Positions 61,726 to 64,000 of a stretch of 64,000 bases of DNA are shown here, piece after piece. Position 1 is the first letter of the stretch; each line of letters begins with the position of its first letter. The stretch is from positions 663,958-727,957 of the forward strand of contig NZ_JAHKRS010000001.1 of the NCBI RefSeq assembly GCF_018863235.1. The letters run 5' to 3'. The notes beneath the pieces are model-generated. The model worked only from the letters and a program-made list of their open reading frames with translations, was not told the DNA's origin and did no database searches. This stretch comes from Pseudomaricurvus albidus. Its GTDB lineage: Bacteria; Pseudomonadota; Gammaproteobacteria; Pseudomonadales; Cellvibrionaceae. A program made the translations under genes and the position numbers.

Positions 61726-63036
61726 GTGCGACTGATAAGACTGTTTAAAAACGACCTCGCCAAAGAGGTTTCCGACTGGGTCGAGAAGGACCTGATTTCT
61801 GCCGATCAGGCGCGATCCATTTGTCGGGTCTACGATGTGGATTACGACTCCATTCAGAACCACTCCCTCGGTTACCGTCTGTTAATCGGATTGGGGTATC
61901 TGTTTATCGGCCTGGCGGTGATCACGCTACTGGGCGCCAATTGGGACGAAATCCCCCGCGCGTTGCGCATGGGCGGATTGCTGTTGCTGACGCTGGCGAC
62001 TCACGGGCTGGCGTTCAAATCCTATTTTGCCGGCAGCACGTCCGGTGCGGCTGGATTGTTTTTATTGGGCAATCTGTTTTACGGCGCGTCCATTATTCTG
62101 ATCGCGCAGATCTATCACTTGGGCGAGCACATGCCCGACGGCGTATTCTGGTGGGCGCTGGGCAGTTTGCCTTTTGGTGTCCTGCTGAAAAGTCCCTGGC
62201 TGACGCTGTTCAGTGTGTTGCTGGCGATGCTGTGGTTTGTGCTTGAGTTCGGCATGGGCTTCTTTCCGTGGCTGTTCCCGCTGTTTATCGTGGCGGCGGT
62301 GTACGTGCTGTACAAGGGGCCGTCCAGCAGCATGCTGTTCCTTGCGACCATTGCCGCTATCGGTCTCTGGATAGAAGCCGTGCTGTCGGCACTGTGGGCG
62401 GGCGATCGTTACGATTACACCCTTCACCTCGAACATCTTTTGGTGAGTGTGGCGCTGTTTGTCTTGGCGTATGCGGTCAGTGGCTGGTTGTATGCGCAAA
62501 GCAGCAACAAGGCCAAGGATTACGGCGTGCTGTTGTCGCTCTGGTCGCTGAGGTTCGGTCTGGTGGCCTTGCTGGTGTTCAGCTTTGAAGACCCCTGGTC
62601 GGACTTGATTGAATCCGACTGGGATCAACAGGCGTCCATGTGGCTGTGTGTTGTGGTCTTGATGGCTGCGTCTCTGTGGTTTGCCTGGCGCGGCAGAATT
62701 CTGCAGTTTCTGTTGCCGGTGGCGGTGTTCGCCGGCCTGTCGATGATTGCCGTGGTCGCCGCCGAAGACCGGTCAGCCGCGGTGTACTTTCAAATCGCTT
62801 ACAACATCGCACTGATCTGCAGCGGCATCGGGCTGATTGTTCGGGGTATTCATCAGGGAGTTTCCCACTATTTCTTTTTAGGCGTGGCCACCATTTTGTT
62901 GACGGCGTTTATGCGCTACATCGATTTGATCGGTGACTATATTGGCGGTGCGATCCTGTTTATGGTGCTGGCCGCTGTCCTGCTTGGCGCCGCCAAATAC
63001 TGGAAAGGGCAACAACTGCAAGGAGGCACCCAATGA
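61726..63036 (+). CDS. DUF2157 family membrane protein
   Basis: A 436-residue protein from GTG 61726. The N-terminal 45 residues are cytoplasmic (VEKDLISADQARSICRVYDVD), then about ten to twelve membrane helices, with GDYIGGAILFMVLAAVLLG at the end. DUF2157 proteins are commonly followed by a GDYXXLXY protein, as here, with ATGA overlap. Function unknown. Confidence 0.9.
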   Translation: MRLIRLFKNDLAKEVSDWVEKDLISADQARSICRVYDVDYDSIQNHSLGYRLLIGLGYLFIGLAVITLLGANWDEIPRALRMGGLLLLTLATHGLAFKSYFAGSTSGAAGLFLLGNLFYGASIILIAQIYHLGEHMPDGVFWWALGSLPFGVLLKSPWLTLFSVLLAMLWFVLEFGMGFFPWLFPLFIVAAVYVLYKGPSSSMLFLATIAAIGLWIEAVLSALWAGDRYDYTLHLEHLLVSVALFVLAYAVSGWLYAQSSNKAKDYGVLLSLWSLRFGLVALLVFSFEDPWSDLIESDWDQQASMWLCVVVLMAASLWFAWRGRILQFLLPVAVFAGLSMIAVVAAEDRSAAVYFQIAYNIALICSGIGLIVRGIHQGVSHYFFLGVATILLTAFMRYIDLIGDYIGGAILFMVLAAVLLGAAKYWKGQQLQGGTQ

Positions 63037-63548
63037 AGCGATCCACGATTGCCAAAGGCCTTGGGCTGGCCGTCATCCTGCAACTGTGCTTACTGGTGGG
63101 CATGGTGGTGAAAGCCGCAATGCCCTTATGGACGGGACAGGAAATCCGCGTAAAAACCATCCCAATCGACCCCCGCTCAATGTTTCGCGGCAACTACGCA
63201 CGGCTCAACTACGAGATCGGCCAGCTGCCGGGACGCGCCCTGTCCGAGTTTCCCTCACTGCGCAAAGGCGAAGTGGTTTACATCAGCCTGCAAACTGGCG
63301 ACGACGGTCTGTTTCACTATGCCGATGCCTCACTCACCAAACCCGAAGCCGGTGTATTCCTGCGCGGGCGCACCACCAACAGCGTACCACCTTATCGGGT
63401 GAAGTACGGCATCGAAGCCTACTTCGCTCCCAAAGAAAAAGCGCTCAAACTGGAACGCGAGCTGAGGGAAAGTGGAGTCGCCGTACTGATGGTTTCAGAC
63501 AGCGGGCAAGTGGCCTTGCAAAATGTCATCGCAGGCTCGGGGGAGTAA
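63033..63548 (+). CDS. GDYXXLXY domain protein
   Basis: A 171-residue protein whose ATG overlaps the stop of the DUF2157 gene by four bases. One N-terminal membrane helix (about 7-30), then a periplasmic domain with the family motif as GNYARLNYEIGQLP, and later YRVKYGIEAYFAPKEKALKLE. It is likely to act with the DUF2157 protein. Role unknown. Confidence 0.92.
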   Translation: MKRSTIAKGLGLAVILQLCLLVGMVVKAAMPLWTGQEIRVKTIPIDPRSMFRGNYARLNYEIGQLPGRALSEFPSLRKGEVVYISLQTGDDGLFHYADASLTKPEAGVFLRGRTTNSVPPYRVKYGIEAYFAPKEKALKLERELRESGVAVLMVSDSGQVALQNVIAGSGE

Positions 63549-63729
63549 ACACGGCTCACCGCCCGAACCATCACCATCACCCAAAAGACAGTAAAAACTG
63601 ACCCTTGTAGTCAAGGACGGACTGGTTAACAATAGTTGCAGATTAGCGCGCCAGCGCATCACACAGGGAAGATCGACCACAATGACTGAACGCAAGGATA
63701 TGCCGTCCCTCTGTTAAAGACTTCCCTCT

Positions 63730-63880
63730 GTAGATATACGTCGCTGTGACGCGTTTAAACGCGTCAATGCTTGTTAAGCTATTGAATAATGGAAAATTAA
63801 CCCGTGATTTGCGGGTGATTTTTTGTGGATATATGTCGCGGTGACGTGTTTAAACGCGTCATTGTGACGTTGAATAATGA
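63730..63880 (+). repeat. Paired direct repeats with palindromes, IS110 left end
   Basis: Two related copies begin at 63730 and 63825 (95 bp apart). Each holds TAGATATACGTCG-like and TTGAATAATG-like motifs around a palindrome: the perfect 18-bp GACGCGTTTAAACGCGTC at 63748-63765, and an imperfect copy at 63843-63860. Between them ACCCG / CGGGT with a T run (63800-63824) forms a terminator-like hairpin. This is the non-coding left end of the transposon, where IS110-type elements carry the bridge RNA. Confidence 0.6.
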
Positions 63881-63944
63881 CATGGACTCTCCTCTACCTT
63901 CAGTGGCTATCCTTAAGATACGACTACTGAACTAGGAGACGATC

Positions 63945-64000
63945 ATGGCGACAATGACTATTCGTATTGGTTTGGATATAGCTAAAAACATATTTGTTGC
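63945..64000 (+). CDS. IS110 family transposase, N-terminal fragment
   Basis: Only 18 codons before the window ends. The start MATMTIRIGLDIAKNIFV is the IS110 DEDD-type transposase beginning with the first catalytic Asp (IGLDIAK). AGGAGAC lies nine bases upstream. The rest lies outside the window. Confidence 0.8.
   Translation, partial: MATMTIRIGLDIAKNIFV

Overview
The window is a chromosomal segment from a gammaproteobacterium. The first 13.7 kb keeps the Pseudomonas-type order of an ABC-F ATPase, algP, an FKBP isomerase, rsd/algQ and dsbB, broken up by a phzF/mocR pair and an lrgAB pair, and followed by fliL-like, gcvH, asmA, mutY and yggX. A CYP153-type alkane hydroxylase with its ferredoxin, an orphan PEP-CTERM protein and a peptidylprolyl isomerase/HupE/DUF3604 cluster point to a marine or hydrocarbon-associated lineage (Oceanospirillales/Cellvibrionales-like). 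I cannot name the species.

Layout. 1-13.6 kb: conserved housekeeping genes. 13732-13807: tRNA-Phe(GAA). 13760-24548: a Pf-like filamentous phage (inovirus) prophage inserted in the 3' end of that tRNA and bounded by a 49-bp direct repeat. Its core is read on the minus strand: regulator/excisionase-like gene, a small gene, probable ssDNA-binding protein, small membrane protein, major coat protein, a 25-aa membrane peptide, pIII-like adhesin, pVI-like protein, Zot/pI, Rep, integrase. A divergent repressor-like gene opens an AT-rich cargo arm with a CsrA-like mini-protein, a large membrane protein and a GNAT-fold/antitoxin-like pair beside attR. 24.6-27.6 kb: an eroded accessory strip with a HEPN protein, an unknown membrane-anchored protein, a dead REP-associated transposase and dispersed repeats. 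27.6-50 kb: mostly chromosomal metabolism and envelope genes (diguanylate cyclase, GFA protein, PPIase/HupE/DUF3604, lipocalin, ferredoxin/CYP153, thioesterase, outer-membrane and secreted proteins, Na/Pi transporter, second AsmA-like protein, hydroxyacid dehydrogenase, NnrU, homocysteine methyltransferase, TetR). 50-60 kb: a frameshifted membrane protein, an AraC regulator and a two-partner secretion pair with a 2035-aa TpsA exoprotein. 60-64 kb: MscS-like channel, orphan pseudopilin, DUF2157/GDYXXLXY pair, and the left end of an IS110-family element cut by the window edge.

Two things look least described. First, the prophage cargo arm: a CsrA-fold regulator, a membrane protein and a two-gene GNAT module whose second gene lacks a normal start codon, all carried by a Pf-type phage. 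Second, two intergenic arrays of degenerate repeats with a strict 21-bp period and a shared ACTCGA-type core, at about 33.73-33.94 kb and 60.05-60.53 kb. They are neither CRISPR nor convincing coding sequence, and their period equals two turns of the DNA helix.
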